This document shows positions 25,641 through 36,035 of a stretch of 64,000 nt of DNA, piece by piece. Below the pieces are notes generated by a model, which was given only the letters and a program-made list of their open reading frames with translations, ran no database searches and was not told where the DNA came from. Source of the stretch: Streptomyces morookaense (GTDB taxonomy: Bacteria; Actinomycetota; Actinomycetes; Streptomycetales; Streptomycetaceae). The number at the start of each line of letters is the position of its first letter. Position 1 is the first letter of the stretch. The stretch is taken from NCBI RefSeq assembly GCF_013030945.1, contig NZ_JABBXF010000027.1:62001-126000 (forward strand), given 5' to 3'. Made by a program: the position numbers and the translations under genes.

Positions 25641-27737
25641 TCACCCCCGCCGCTTCGCCCGGTTCTTCCCCTTCGTACCCGGCGACAGCGCCTCCCCCAG
25701 TTCCTCCAGTGCGTCCATCAGCAGCTCCGACGCACGCACCGCCACCCCCGCGTCGCCCTCCTTCTCCTGCCATGTGGTCAGGGCCGCGCGGGGTTTCGAC
25801 CAGTCCAGGGCGTCCCGGACCCGTACCGCCTCCACCGCCGCGGGCAGGGCGATCCGCAAGGCGTTCGCGAACTGCTCGGCCGACGGGGAGGGTTCGGCCT
25901 CGCGGTCCGGGAGGTGGGCCTCCATCAGCATGGTCACGCGGCCCATCGTGATCAGGGCCGCCTCGGACGCGCGCTCGGCGCTGCGGGAGATGCCGCGGTG
26001 ACGGACCGGTTCCTTCTGGGCCCGCGCCGCCGCCTCCTCCCATTCCAGGCGGGCGGCACGGCAGTCGAGCAGGGCCTCGCGCACCCGGCGCGGCCTGCGG
26101 TCGGCGGGGCGGGCGTGGGCTGCGAGGACGGCGAGCGTGTAGTCGCCGGTGGTGCGCAGCCAGTCGCCGAGGCGGTCGCGCAGCTTCGTCGTCTCCCAGA
26201 CGGGGAAGAGCGCGTACGCGGCCATCGCCAGCAGCCCGCCCAGCAGGGTCAGGGCCAGCCGCGCCTGGACCGTCTGCGACCACGCCTCGCCGACGATGCC
26301 CAGCAGGAAGACGACGTACGCGCCGATGCACGCCGACACCACGAAGTAGCCGCTCTGCATCAGCAGATACAGCAGCCCCACGCACAGCACCGCCAGTCCG
26401 GCGCAGACATAGCGGCCGGGGTGGGCGAGGGCCGCGATCCCGGCGCCGATGAAGACGCCGACGAGGGTTCCGGCGAAGCGGGCGATGCCGCGCTGGTAGG
26501 TCTGGGCGAAGTCCGGGCGCATCACCATCACCGAGGTCATCGGCGCCCAGTAGCCGTGCCCGAGCGGGAGGGCGGTGCCGAGGACGTAGCCGGTGCAGGC
26601 GACCGCCGAGACGCGGACCGCGTGCCGGGCGATGGCGGAGGACCAGGTGGCCTCGCGCCTCAGGGCGCGCAGGGCGACGGGGACGAGCCGGGGGACGGTG
26701 GGGCGCAGCAGGTGGCGGCGCTCCTCCGGGGTGGTGGGCCGGGTGGGTTTCACGGGCTCGTCGCTGGCATCGACCACGTCCGCGAGGAGGGCCATCAGGC
26801 GGAGCGCGGACCGGCGGGCGGCGCCGTTCAGCCGGGGACCGTCGGCCGGTACTTCCAGCGTGGCCATGGTCTCCGGCGAGAGCCGTACCGGTTTTCCGGT
26901 GCGGATGGCGCGGGCGACGGCGTCGAGGACGCTGGCTGCGGCGCCCAGCAGTTCGCGGGCGCGGTCGCGTTCGGGGCCCTCGGGGGGTGCGCCGAGGACG
27001 GGGTCGGCGAGGGCGGCGAGCACGGGACGCAGCCGTTCGGCGACGCCGCGCGGGCCGGCCAGCTGGCGCGGCCGGCTGCGTGCCTGACGGGGCGTCAGCT
27101 CGGCGGCGTGCCGGGCGTCCATCAGGGGCTGGGGGTCGAAGGGGGCCACCGGGTCGTGCCGCAGCCTGCGGGCGTAGTCGGCCTCTGCGGCCAGCGCGTC
27201 GGCGAGCACGTCGCGCTGCCGGCCCCAGGGGCGGATGGGGAACAGGACGATGAGCGCGGCCTGGACGAGGCCGCCGAAGACGATCAGCGCGCCGTGCTGC
27301 GCGGCACCGGCGACGGAGGTGGGCAGGGTGACCGTGACGAGCATGACCGCCACCGTCTGGGTGGCGATGAGGCCGGAGACGGGTCCGATGGCCCAGGCCA
27401 TACCGGCGAGCAGCGTCCAGACGGCCAGCAGCGTGACGAACACCGGGTGGCTGAAAGCGGCCAGGTAGCCCAGGAACGTGCTGACGCCGAGGCCCGCCGC
27501 GACCGCGAGGGCCAGGATGGGGCGCGGCCGCCAGCTGCGCTGGAACGTGGCGAGACCGGAGGCGAAGGCCCCGAAGGCGGAGGAGACGGCGAGCGCGGGC
27601 GAGCCGAAGGCCAGCAGGACGCCGATGACGATCGCGACACCGCAGGCGCCGCGGACGGCGACGAGGGGTTCGAGCGTGGTCCGCTCGACCGTCAGCCCGG
27701 CCCGGGCGGTGTCTTTCAGGGCGCTCGACCAGGTCAT
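25641..27737 (-). CDS. FUSC-family membrane transporter-like protein
   Basis: 698-aa protein from ATG 27737. There are two blocks of about six transmembrane helices: residues about 25-165 (VRGACGVAIVIGVLLAFGSP, WTLLAGMAWAIGPVSG) and 375-520 (VSAVACTGYVLGTALPLGHG, YWAPMTSVMVMRPDFAQTYQ). The second carries the FUSC signature. Each block is followed by a cytoplasmic helical region. The family includes AaeB-type aromatic acid efflux and fusaric acid resistance proteins. The substrate here is unknown, and no AaeA partner is present. The promoter lies in the 187-bp gap shared with the SGNH hydrolase. Confidence 0.82.
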   Translation of the reverse strand: MTWSSALKDTARAGLTVERTTLEPLVAVRGACGVAIVIGVLLAFGSPALAVSSAFGAFASGLATFQRSWRPRPILALAVAAGLGVSTFLGYLAAFSHPVFVTLLAVWTLLAGMAWAIGPVSGLIATQTVAVMLVTVTLPTSVAGAAQHGALIVFGGLVQAALIVLFPIRPWGRQRDVLADALAAEADYARRLRHDPVAPFDPQPLMDARHAAELTPRQARSRPRQLAGPRGVAERLRPVLAALADPVLGAPPEGPERDRARELLGAAASVLDAVARAIRTGKPVRLSPETMATLEVPADGPRLNGAARRSALRLMALLADVVDASDEPVKPTRPTTPEERRHLLRPTVPRLVPVALRALRREATWSSAIARHAVRVSAVACTGYVLGTALPLGHGYWAPMTSVMVMRPDFAQTYQRGIARFAGTLVGVFIGAGIAALAHPGRYVCAGLAVLCVGLLYLLMQSGYFVVSACIGAYVVFLLGIVGEAWSQTVQARLALTLLGGLLAMAAYALFPVWETTKLRDRLGDWLRTTGDYTLAVLAAHARPADRRPRRVREALLDCRAARLEWEEAAARAQKEPVRHRGISRSAERASEAALITMGRVTMLMEAHLPDREAEPSPSAEQFANALRIALPAAVEAVRVRDALDWSKPRAALTTWQEKEGDAGVAVRASELLMDALEELGEALSPGTKGKNRAKRRG

Positions 27738-27924
27738 ATGGCTGAGCGTAGTGTCCTGGCGAACGATAAGCGGAGCAGGGCCCGCCGATTTGGCGTGCTC
27801 TTGGCGGTTCGACGGTCTTGACCGGCGATCACGGGCGCTCCAGACTCCCCACGGTGCTCCCCCCACGGGCAGAGGCAGACGGGTGTGACCGTCACACCTG
27901 CGCGTGCAGAGGAGGGGATCCCCG

Positions 27925-28749
27925 ATGAGGTTCCGCCGAACGGCCGTGTGCGCCGCCACCGCGACGGCGCTCGTGGCCGCCACCGCCGGCACCGCCCACG
28001 CCACCCCGCCCATTCCGACGCGGATGGCCGCGCTGGGCGACTCGCTGACCCGCGCCGCCGGCTCGTGCACGGTGGGCGGCGGCACACTGTGCGCCCGGAA
28101 TTCATGGTCCACGGGCGCCAACCCGGCCGTCGGCAGCCACTATTCGCGCATCAGGGAGCTCAACCCGGAGGTGCTCCCCTACAACGAGGCCCGCGCCGGG
28201 GCCACCTCCGCCGACCTCGGGCGGCAGGTGCGGGCCGCCGTCGCGGAGGGCGGGATCGACTACGTCACCGTCATGATCGGCGAGGGTGACGCATGCGCGG
28301 CGTCCGAGGCGCGGATGACCTCGGTCGGTTCGTTCCGGAACCGGATCCGGGCGGCGCTGCGGACCCTGCACTCCGCGGCTCCCGAGGCATCCGTGTTCGT
28401 CGCGAGCGTGCCGGACCCGGTGCAGCTGTGGCAGCTGGGCAAGGACGACCCGGCGGCGGTCAAGGCGTGGAAGGACGGCGGGGTGTGCCAGGCGCTGCTG
28501 GCCGACCCGACGTCGCTGTCGGCGGGCGCCACGGAGCGGAGGGAGCGGGTCCGGGAGCGGGTGATGGACTACAACGCGGCGCTGGACCGGGCGTGCAGGG
28601 AGATTGCGGGGTGCCGCTATGACGGGGACGCGGTCTTCGACCACCGCTTCTCCGCGGCGGACATCAGCTCGGCCGACCACTTCCACCCCAGCCTGGCGGG
28701 GCAGCGGACGCTGGCCGAGGTGACGTACGAGGCCGGGTTCGACTGGTAG
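27925..28749 (+). CDS. Secreted SGNH/GDSL hydrolase, atypical block III
   Basis: 274-aa secreted protein from ATG 27925 with a strong GAGGAGGGG site. The signal peptide is about 26 residues (FRRTAVCAATATALVAATAG, cleavage after AHA). The catalytic Ser lies in AALGDSLTRA (block I), the Gly of block II in EARAGATSADL, and the Asp/His pair in DHFHPSLAGQ (block V). Six Cys suggest disulfides. Block III, normally G-x-N-D, reads IGEGDACA, so the oxyanion-hole Asn is replaced by Gly. Probably an extracellular lipase/esterase of the Streptomyces SGNH family; activity is less certain because of that change. Confidence 0.85.
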   Translation: MRFRRTAVCAATATALVAATAGTAHATPPIPTRMAALGDSLTRAAGSCTVGGGTLCARNSWSTGANPAVGSHYSRIRELNPEVLPYNEARAGATSADLGRQVRAAVAEGGIDYVTVMIGEGDACAASEARMTSVGSFRNRIRAALRTLHSAAPEASVFVASVPDPVQLWQLGKDDPAAVKAWKDGGVCQALLADPTSLSAGATERRERVRERVMDYNAALDRACREIAGCRYDGDAVFDHRFSAADISSADHFHPSLAGQRTLAEVTYEAGFDW

Positions 28750-28774
28750 GGGGCGGGGCGCCAGGCCCCGCCCC
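28750..28774. terminator. Convergent terminator after SGNH hydrolase and mmsA
   Basis: GGGGCGGGGC-GCCAG-GCCCCGCCCC, a perfect 10-bp stem directly after the hydrolase stop and 11 bp before the mmsA stop. It can act on both converging genes. Confidence 0.75.
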
Positions 28775-28784
28775 GCACCGGGTG

Positions 28785-30278
<1,494 letters not shown>

Positions 30279-30292
30279 GACGTGCGCCTCTC

Positions 30293-32182
30293 TCACGTTC
30301 CAAGGTAGCGGTGACGGGCGGCGGCGTTGCGCTCGTACTCCTCCCGGGCCCGGACGGCCGCGGGGCGGGTCGCGGTCTCGGCGACAGGCACATCCCACCA
30401 CGCCTGTGCGGGGGGCGCGCCGGACACTGTGTCGGCTGTTTCGGTCTCCACATAGACACATGTGGGACGGTCCGACGCCCGCGCCTCGGCCAGCGCCGCG
30501 CGCAGTTCCGTGACCGTCCCGGCGCGCAGGACCGTCATCCCGAGCGAGGCGGCGTTGGCCGCGAGGTCGACGGGCAGCGGGTCGCCGGTGTACGAGCCGT
30601 CGGGGGCCCGGAAGCGGTAGGCCGTGCCGAAGCGTTCGCCGCCGACGGCCTCCGAGAGGCCGCCGATGGAGGCGTAGCCGTGGTTCTGCAGCAGGACGAC
30701 CTTGATGGCGATCCCCTCCTGCACGGCCGTGACCAGCTCGGTCGGCATCATCAGATACGTCCCGTCGCCGACCAGCGCCCACACCGGCCGGTCGGGCGCG
30801 GCCAGCCGCACGCCGATCGCCGCGGGGATCTCGTAGCCCATGCAGGAGTAGCCGTACTCCAGGTGGTACTGGCGCCGGGAGCGGGCGCGCCACAGCTTGT
30901 GCAGGTCGCCGGGAAGGGAGCCGGCGGCGTTGACGACGATGTCCTCGTCGCCGGTGACGGCCTGCAGGGCGCCGATCACCTGGACCTGGGTGGGGCGGGT
31001 GCCGTCGCCGTCCGGGCGGCGGGAATACGCGTAGTCGACGGCGGCCTCCCACTCGGCCTTGCCGGCGGTGTACGCGCTGGCGTAGTCGTCGGCGACGCGG
31101 TGACCGGTGAGGGCCTCGGTCAGGGCGTCGAGGCCGGTGCGGGCGTCGGCGACCAGGGGCAGGGCGGACTGCTTGTGGGCGTCGGATGCGGCGATGTTGA
31201 GGTTGACGAAGCGAACGCCCGGGTCCTCGAAGAGAGTTGCCGAGGCGGTGGTGAAGTCGCTGTAGCGGGTGCCGACGCCGATGACGACGTCCGCGGTACG
31301 GGCCAGGGCGTTGGCCACGGCCGTGCCGGTGTGGCCGATGCCGCCGACGTCCGCGGGGTGGGCGTGGTGCAGGGCGCCCTTGCCGGCCTGGGTGGAGGCG
31401 ACCGGGATGCCGGTTGCATCGGCAAAGGCGCGCAGCGCTTCCTCGGCCTCGCTGTGGACGACGCCGCCGCCCGCGATCAGCAGCGGCCGGCGGGCCTGCC
31501 GCACCGCCCGTGCGGCGGCGGCGAGTTCGGCCGGGTCGGGGGCGGGGCGGCGTACGTGCCACACGCGGTCGGCGAAGAACTCCTCCGGCCAGTCGTACGC
31601 CTCGGCCTGCACGTCCTGCGGGAGCGCCAGGGTGACGGCGCCCGTCTCGACGGGGTCGGCGAGGACCCGCATGGCCTGGAGGGCGGCGGGGATCAGCGCC
31701 TCGGGGCGCACGATGCGGTCGAAGTACCGGGAGACCGGGCGGAGGCAGTCGTTGACCGACACATCGCCCGCGGCGGGGTGTTCGAGCTGCTGGAGCACCG
31801 GGTCGGCGGGGCGGGTGGCGAAGGTGTCGCCGGGGAGGAGGAGCACGGGGATGCGGTTGACCGTGGCCAGAGCGGCGCCGGTGACGAGGTTGGTGGCGCC
31901 GGGACCGATGGACGTGGTCACCGCGTGCGCGGAGAGCCGGTCGCTCTGGCGGGCGTAGCCGACGGCGGCATGCACCATGGCCTGTTCGTTGCGGCCCTGG
32001 TGGAAGGGCAGCGCACCGCCGGTCTCCAGCAGGGCCTGGCCGATGCCGGCGACGTTGCCGTGGCCGAAGATCCCCCAGCAGGCGGCGATCAGGCGCCGGC
32101 GGCGGCCGTCGCGCTCGGTGTACTGGTGGGCGAGGAACTCCACCAGGGCCTGGGCGGCGGTGAGGCGGCGGGACTTCGTCAT
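30293..32182 (-). CDS. iolD: 3D-trihydroxycyclohexane-1,2-dione hydrolase
   Basis: 629-aa thiamine diphosphate enzyme that opens the cyclohexane-dione ring in myo-inositol catabolism. The acetolactate-synthase-like order is N-terminal PYR domain (CWGIFGHGNVAGIGQALLE, catalytic Glu in GRNEQAMVHAAVGYAR), middle domain (PLLIAGGGVVHSEAEEAL), and PP domain with the ThDP motif from GDGTYLMMP to LLQNHG. Its start overlaps the iolB stop by ATGA and mmsA follows. Confidence 0.94.
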   Translation of the reverse strand: MTKSRRLTAAQALVEFLAHQYTERDGRRRRLIAACWGIFGHGNVAGIGQALLETGGALPFHQGRNEQAMVHAAVGYARQSDRLSAHAVTTSIGPGATNLVTGAALATVNRIPVLLLPGDTFATRPADPVLQQLEHPAAGDVSVNDCLRPVSRYFDRIVRPEALIPAALQAMRVLADPVETGAVTLALPQDVQAEAYDWPEEFFADRVWHVRRPAPDPAELAAAARAVRQARRPLLIAGGGVVHSEAEEALRAFADATGIPVASTQAGKGALHHAHPADVGGIGHTGTAVANALARTADVVIGVGTRYSDFTTASATLFEDPGVRFVNLNIAASDAHKQSALPLVADARTGLDALTEALTGHRVADDYASAYTAGKAEWEAAVDYAYSRRPDGDGTRPTQVQVIGALQAVTGDEDIVVNAAGSLPGDLHKLWRARSRRQYHLEYGYSCMGYEIPAAIGVRLAAPDRPVWALVGDGTYLMMPTELVTAVQEGIAIKVVLLQNHGYASIGGLSEAVGGERFGTAYRFRAPDGSYTGDPLPVDLAANAASLGMTVLRAGTVTELRAALAEARASDRPTCVYVETETADTVSGAPPAQAWWDVPVAETATRPAAVRAREEYERNAAARHRYLGT

Positions 32183-33015
32183 TTCCGGCCTTCCCGGTAC
32201 TCGTTGTAGAGGGGCAGCCTGGGATCCGTCTTCTGCTCCGGCCAGGTGGAGCGGATCCAGGCGTGGTCGGGGTGGTCGCGGATCAGCCACTCGCGCTCCG
32301 CGCGGGGGCCTGCCATGACGTTGAGGTAGTACATGTCGTGGCCCGGGGCGGCGATGGACGGGCCGTGCCAGCCGTCGGGGATGAGGACGGCGTCACCGGT
32401 GCGGACCTCGGCGAGGACCTCGGTTCCGCCGGGGCGGGAGGGGCTGACCCGCTGGTAGCCGAGGCCGGGGGTGCCGGTGGGGCCGTCGGCGATCTCGAAG
32501 TAGTAGATCTCCTCCAGTTGGGACTCCTCGCCCGGGTGGTGCTCGTCGTGTTTGTGGGGCGGGTAGGAGGACCAGTTGCCGCCGGGCGTGAGGACTTCGA
32601 CGGCGATGAGCCGGTCGCAGGAGAAGGTGTCCGCGGCGGCGAAGTTGTTGACCTGGCGGGAGCAGGTTCCGCTGCCGCGGAGCTCGATGGGGACCTGGTC
32701 GGCTGCGCCGTGGCGGGCGGGGAGCCGGTTGTCGCAGCGGGCGCCGGCCGCCGCGAAGCGGCCGCCCTCCGGGGAGGTGACGGTGACGGTGGTGTCGCGG
32801 GGGACGTAGGCGAAGTCGGTCACGGCCGTGAAGACGGAGGGGCGGCCGCGGAGTCGGAAGGTTTCGCCTTCGGCGGTGGAGACGGTGCAGCTGCCGCCGA
32901 GGGGGAGGACGATCCATTCGTGGTCGGCGGTGGGGAACGTATGGCTGCCGCCGGCGGGGAGGGTGAGGATGTGGAGGGCACAGTGGGGGAGGGTGTGGCT
33001 CGTCGTGTTCGGCAC
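32179..33015 (-). CDS. iolB: 5-deoxy-glucuronate isomerase
   Basis: 278-aa bicupin. It isomerises 5-deoxy-glucuronic acid to 2-deoxy-5-keto-gluconate. Metal-binding cupin motif is visible as SSYPPHKHDEHHPGEESQLE, with further DGWHGPSIAAPGHDMYYLNV. The N-terminal half (LPAGGSHTFPTADHEWIVLP) is the second, degenerate cupin. GTG 33015 has AAGGAG 8 nt upstream; the open frame continues far upstream but that part is antisense-like. Third gene from the 5' end of the iolC-led operon. Confidence 0.93.
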   Translation of the reverse strand: MPNTTSHTLPHCALHILTLPAGGSHTFPTADHEWIVLPLGGSCTVSTAEGETFRLRGRPSVFTAVTDFAYVPRDTTVTVTSPEGGRFAAAGARCDNRLPARHGAADQVPIELRGSGTCSRQVNNFAAADTFSCDRLIAVEVLTPGGNWSSYPPHKHDEHHPGEESQLEEIYYFEIADGPTGTPGLGYQRVSPSRPGGTEVLAEVRTGDAVLIPDGWHGPSIAAPGHDMYYLNVMAGPRAEREWLIRDHPDHAWIRSTWPEQKTDPRLPLYNEYREGRK

Positions 33016-33035
33016 CGTCGGACTCCTTCGCGTAC

Positions 33036-33920
33036 TCACAGCAACCCCACCGCCGTATCCACTGCCCCCGCCACGTCCCCGTCCGCGGGGTACAGCAGGG
33101 CCCTCCCCACCACCAGGCCCCGAACCGTGGGCAGTTGCAATGCCACACGCCAGCGCTCGTACGCCGCATCCTGGTCGTCGCCCACGTCGCCGCCCAGCAG
33201 CACCGCCGGCAGCGTCGTCGTCTCCATCACCCGTGGCATGTCGGCGACGTCGTCCGTCACCGGCACCTTGAGCCACGTGTACGCCGACGTCGCCCCGAGC
33301 CCGGACGCGATGGTGATCGACTTCGTCACCGCCTCCGCCCCCAGGTCGTTGCGGACCTTTCCGCCGGCCCTCCGTGAGAGGAACGGTTCGACGAAGACCG
33401 GAAGCCGCCGCTCCGCCATCTCGTCGATCGCCCGTGCCGCCGACTCCATCGTGGCCAGCGAACCCGGGTCCTCGTAGTCGATGCGCAGGAGCAACTTGCC
33501 TGCGTCGAAGCCGCGTCGGCGCAGGTCCTCCGCACGCGGCCCGGTGAAGCGGTCGTCCATCTCGAAGGAGGCGCCGGACAGCCCGCCGCGGTTCATCGAG
33601 CCCATGACGACCTTGCCGTCCAGCGCGCCGAGCAGCAGCAGGTCGTCGAGGATGTCGGCCGTGGCCAGCACCCCGTCGACCCCGGGGCGGGAGAGGGCGA
33701 GGCACAGCCGTTCCAGCAGGTCGGCCCGGTTGGCCATGGCGAGCGCGCGGCTCCCGACGTCCAGTGCGCCCCGCGCCGTGTGGTCGGCCGCAATGATCAT
33801 CAGCCGGCCGCTGTCGCCGACCAGCGGGCGGCGCACCCGGCGCGCCGCCGCCTCGGCGATCGCCTCGGGGTGGCGGCTCCGTACCGCGACCAGGTCCGGG
33901 ATCCGGACGGCGGCGCTCAT
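33036..33920 (-). CDS. Cgl0158/IolJ-like aldolase
   Basis: 294-aa TIM-barrel aldolase of the actinobacterial Cgl0158 family that lies in inositol clusters. Its role fits cleavage of 2-deoxy-5-keto-gluconate 6-phosphate into malonate semialdehyde and dihydroxyacetone phosphate (IolJ step). Seen: LMIIAADHTARGALDVG, GSMNRGGLSGASFEMDDRFT, LLRIDYEDPGS, and TWLKVPVTDD with a Lys placed for a Schiff base. It overlaps the iolC stop by 4 bp. It is often annotated as deoxyribose-phosphate aldolase, which the context does not support. Confidence 0.85.
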   Translation of the reverse strand: MSAAVRIPDLVAVRSRHPEAIAEAAARRVRRPLVGDSGRLMIIAADHTARGALDVGSRALAMANRADLLERLCLALSRPGVDGVLATADILDDLLLLGALDGKVVMGSMNRGGLSGASFEMDDRFTGPRAEDLRRRGFDAGKLLLRIDYEDPGSLATMESAARAIDEMAERRLPVFVEPFLSRRAGGKVRNDLGAEAVTKSITIASGLGATSAYTWLKVPVTDDVADMPRVMETTTLPAVLLGGDVGDDQDAAYERWRVALQLPTVRGLVVGRALLYPADGDVAGAVDTAVGLL

Positions 33921-34939
33921 GCCGCGCCCCCGAGCAGCTCCGCGATCTCCGCGCGGTCCGGCATGGCGGACGAGCAGGCGAGCCGCGAAGCGACCAGCGC
34001 CCCGGCCGCGTTGGCGTAGTGCACCGTGCGCTCCAGGTCCCAGCCGGCGAGCAGCCCGTGGCACAGGGCGCCCCCGAACGCATCGCCCGCGCCCAGGCCG
34101 TTGACGACCTCGACCCGCACGGGCGGCACTTCGGCCGTCGTGCCGTCCCGGTGCACGGCGAGGACGCCCTTCGGGCCCTGTTTGACGACGGCGAGCTCGA
34201 CCCCGGCCGCGAGCAACGCCCGTGCCGCGGCGTGCGGTTCGCGCTCGCCCGTGGCGACCTCGCACTCCTCGGCGTTGCCGACGGCGACCGTCGCGTGCGC
34301 GAGCGCCCGCTCGTACTGCCGGCGGGCCGCCGCGGGGTCCTGCCAGAACATCGGGCGCCAGTCGAGGTCGAAGACCGTGGTCCCGCGCCGGCCGCGGGCC
34401 TCGAGCGCGGCGAGCGTCGCGCCGCGGCTGGGCTCCTCGCTCAGGCCCGTTCCCGTCACCCAGAAGATCCGCGCGGCGCGGATCGCGTCGAGGTCCAGCT
34501 CGGGGGTGCGGATCTCCAGGTCGGGGGCCTTGGGGCGGCGGTAGAAGTAGAGCGGGAAGTCGTCCGGCGGGAAGATCTCGCAGAAGGTGAGCGGGGTGGG
34601 GTACGCGGCGACGGGGGTCACCCAGCGGTCGTCGACGCCGAAGTCCCGCAGGGCCTCGTGGAGATACTGCCCGAAGGGGTCGTCCCCGGTGCGGCTGATC
34701 AGGGCCGTGCGGCGGCCCAGCCGGGCCGCGGCGACCGCGACGTTGGCCGCCGAACCGCCGAGGAACTTCCCGAACGTCTCGACCTGTGCCAGCGGCACGC
34801 CCGCCCGGAGCGGGTAGAGGTCCACCCCGAGCCGGCCCATGGTGATCAGCTCGTGGGGACCGGCGTGCTCACAAGGCTCGTACGGGAGCGGATCGTTCGG
34901 GCCGTCCGGCCCGTTCGGCTGCGCACTCATGCAGGCCAT
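33917..34939 (-). CDS. iolC: 5-dehydro-2-deoxygluconokinase
   Basis: 340-aa PfkB-family kinase phosphorylating 2-deoxy-5-keto-gluconate at C6. The N-terminal substrate motif is TMGRLGVDLYPL, the first PfkB signature FLGGSAANVAVAAARLG, and the second signature with catalytic Asp VNGLGAGDAFGGAL. A second ATG at 34930 is an alternative start. First gene of the minus-strand inositol operon, divergent from the TIM-barrel/iolG operon. Confidence 0.93.
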   Translation of the reverse strand: MACMSAQPNGPDGPNDPLPYEPCEHAGPHELITMGRLGVDLYPLRAGVPLAQVETFGKFLGGSAANVAVAAARLGRRTALISRTGDDPFGQYLHEALRDFGVDDRWVTPVAAYPTPLTFCEIFPPDDFPLYFYRRPKAPDLEIRTPELDLDAIRAARIFWVTGTGLSEEPSRGATLAALEARGRRGTTVFDLDWRPMFWQDPAAARRQYERALAHATVAVGNAEECEVATGEREPHAAARALLAAGVELAVVKQGPKGVLAVHRDGTTAEVPPVRVEVVNGLGAGDAFGGALCHGLLAGWDLERTVHYANAAGALVASRLACSSAMPDRAEIAELLGGAA

Positions 34940-35012
34940 CGTCGCGTCCCGCTCCGCACCACGTCAAGCATTTGTCCTTACATATAGACGTCATCAGGCA
35001 TCCTTGACGTGA

Positions 35013-35030
35013 CGTCCGTATGTCCGGACG
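35013..35030. promoter_or_regulatory. Dyad in the divergent inositol promoter region
   Basis: CGTCCG-TATGTC-CGGACG lies between iolC (minus) and the TIM-barrel gene (plus). TGACGT occurs nearby as well (35003-35016). A candidate site for the unlinked regulator of the inositol genes, not a known consensus. Confidence 0.35.
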
Positions 35031-35094
35031 AACTCTTGACACCCGTCCACCCGGCGGGAAGGCTACGGGCAACCCCCGAGAGGAGCGCCGCCGG

Positions 35095-36024
35095 ATGTCC
35101 GCTGCCCACTCCCCCTCGCCCGCCACACCCGTGCTCGACCGGATCCGTGTCGGGTCGGCACCGGACTCCTGGGGGGTCTGGTTCGCCGAGGACCCGGCCC
35201 AGACCCCCTGGCGGCGATTCCTGGACGAAGTGGCCGAAGCCGGGTACGAGTGGATCGAACTCGGCCCGTACGGCTATCTGCCCACCGACCCCGGCCGGCT
35301 GCGCGAGGAGGTCGCCCGGCGCGGCCTGAACGTCTCGGCCGGCACGGTCTTCACCGCCCTGCACCGGGGCCCGGCCGTCTGGGACGAGACCTGGGAGCAG
35401 GTCTCCCGCGTCGCGGCGCTCACCCGGGCCATGGGTGCGGAACATCTCGTCGTCATCCCCTCCTTCTGGCGCGACGACAGGACCGCGGAGCTCATCGAGG
35501 AGCCCGAACTGACCGCCGGGCAATGGCATCACCTCGCCTCCGGCATGGAGCGCCTCGCCCGCGAGGTCCGCGACACCTTCGGGCTCGGCATCGCCGTCCA
35601 CCCGCACGCCGACACCCACATCGACACCGAGGCGCACGTCGCGCGCTTCCTCGACGCCACCGACCCCGGCCTCGTCAACCTGTGCCTGGACACCGGGCAC
35701 TACGCCTACTGCGGCGGCGACAGCGTCAAGCTGATCGAGACCTACGGCGAGCGCATCGGCTACCTGCACCTCAAGCAGGTGGACCCCGACATCCTCGCGG
35801 ACGTCGTCCGGGACGGCACGCCCTTCGGGCCCGCGGTGGGACGGGGCGTGATGTGCGAACCGCCGCGCGGCGTACCGGAACTGGAGCCCGTCCTGGCCGC
35901 CGCGCAGGGGCTGGGCGTCGACCTCTTCGCCATCGTCGAGCAGGACATGTACCCGTGTCCGCCCGAGCAGCCGCTGCCCATCGCCCGCCGCACCCGCGCC
36001 TTCCTGCGCTCGTGCGGCGCGTGA
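35095..36024 (+). CDS. Sugar isomerase/epimerase TIM barrel, IolE/IolH-like
   Basis: 309-aa xylose-isomerase-like barrel from ATG 35095 with AGGAG upstream. Landmarks: [27 protein letters not shown], the metal-ligand region [41 protein letters not shown] and a C-terminal Glu in [10 protein letters not shown]. These are the Glu/Asp/His/Glu metal positions of the fold. It begins the plus-strand inositol operon. It resembles IolH/IolE-type proteins of actinobacteria more than Bacillus IolE, so 2-keto-myo-inositol dehydratase or isomerase activity is plausible but not settled. Confidence 0.8.
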   Translation: MSAAHSPSPATPVLDRIRVGSAPDSWGVWFAEDPAQTPWRRFLDEVAEAGYEWIELGPYGYLPTDPGRLREEVARRGLNVSAGTVFTALHRGPAVWDETWEQVSRVAALTRAMGAEHLVVIPSFWRDDRTAELIEEPELTAGQWHHLASGMERLAREVRDTFGLGIAVHPHADTHIDTEAHVARFLDATDPGLVNLCLDTGHYAYCGGDSVKLIETYGERIGYLHLKQVDPDILADVVRDGTPFGPAVGRGVMCEPPRGVPELEPVLAAAQGLGVDLFAIVEQDMYPCPPEQPLPIARRTRAFLRSCGA

Positions 36025-36035
36025 GAGGAAACCTC

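Noticed and set aside
32179..34083. A 634-aa minus-strand frame running through iolB and beyond
   Set aside because: Only the part from GTG 33015 matches a cupin and has a ribosome binding site. The rest overlaps the aldolase and kinase genes in another frame.
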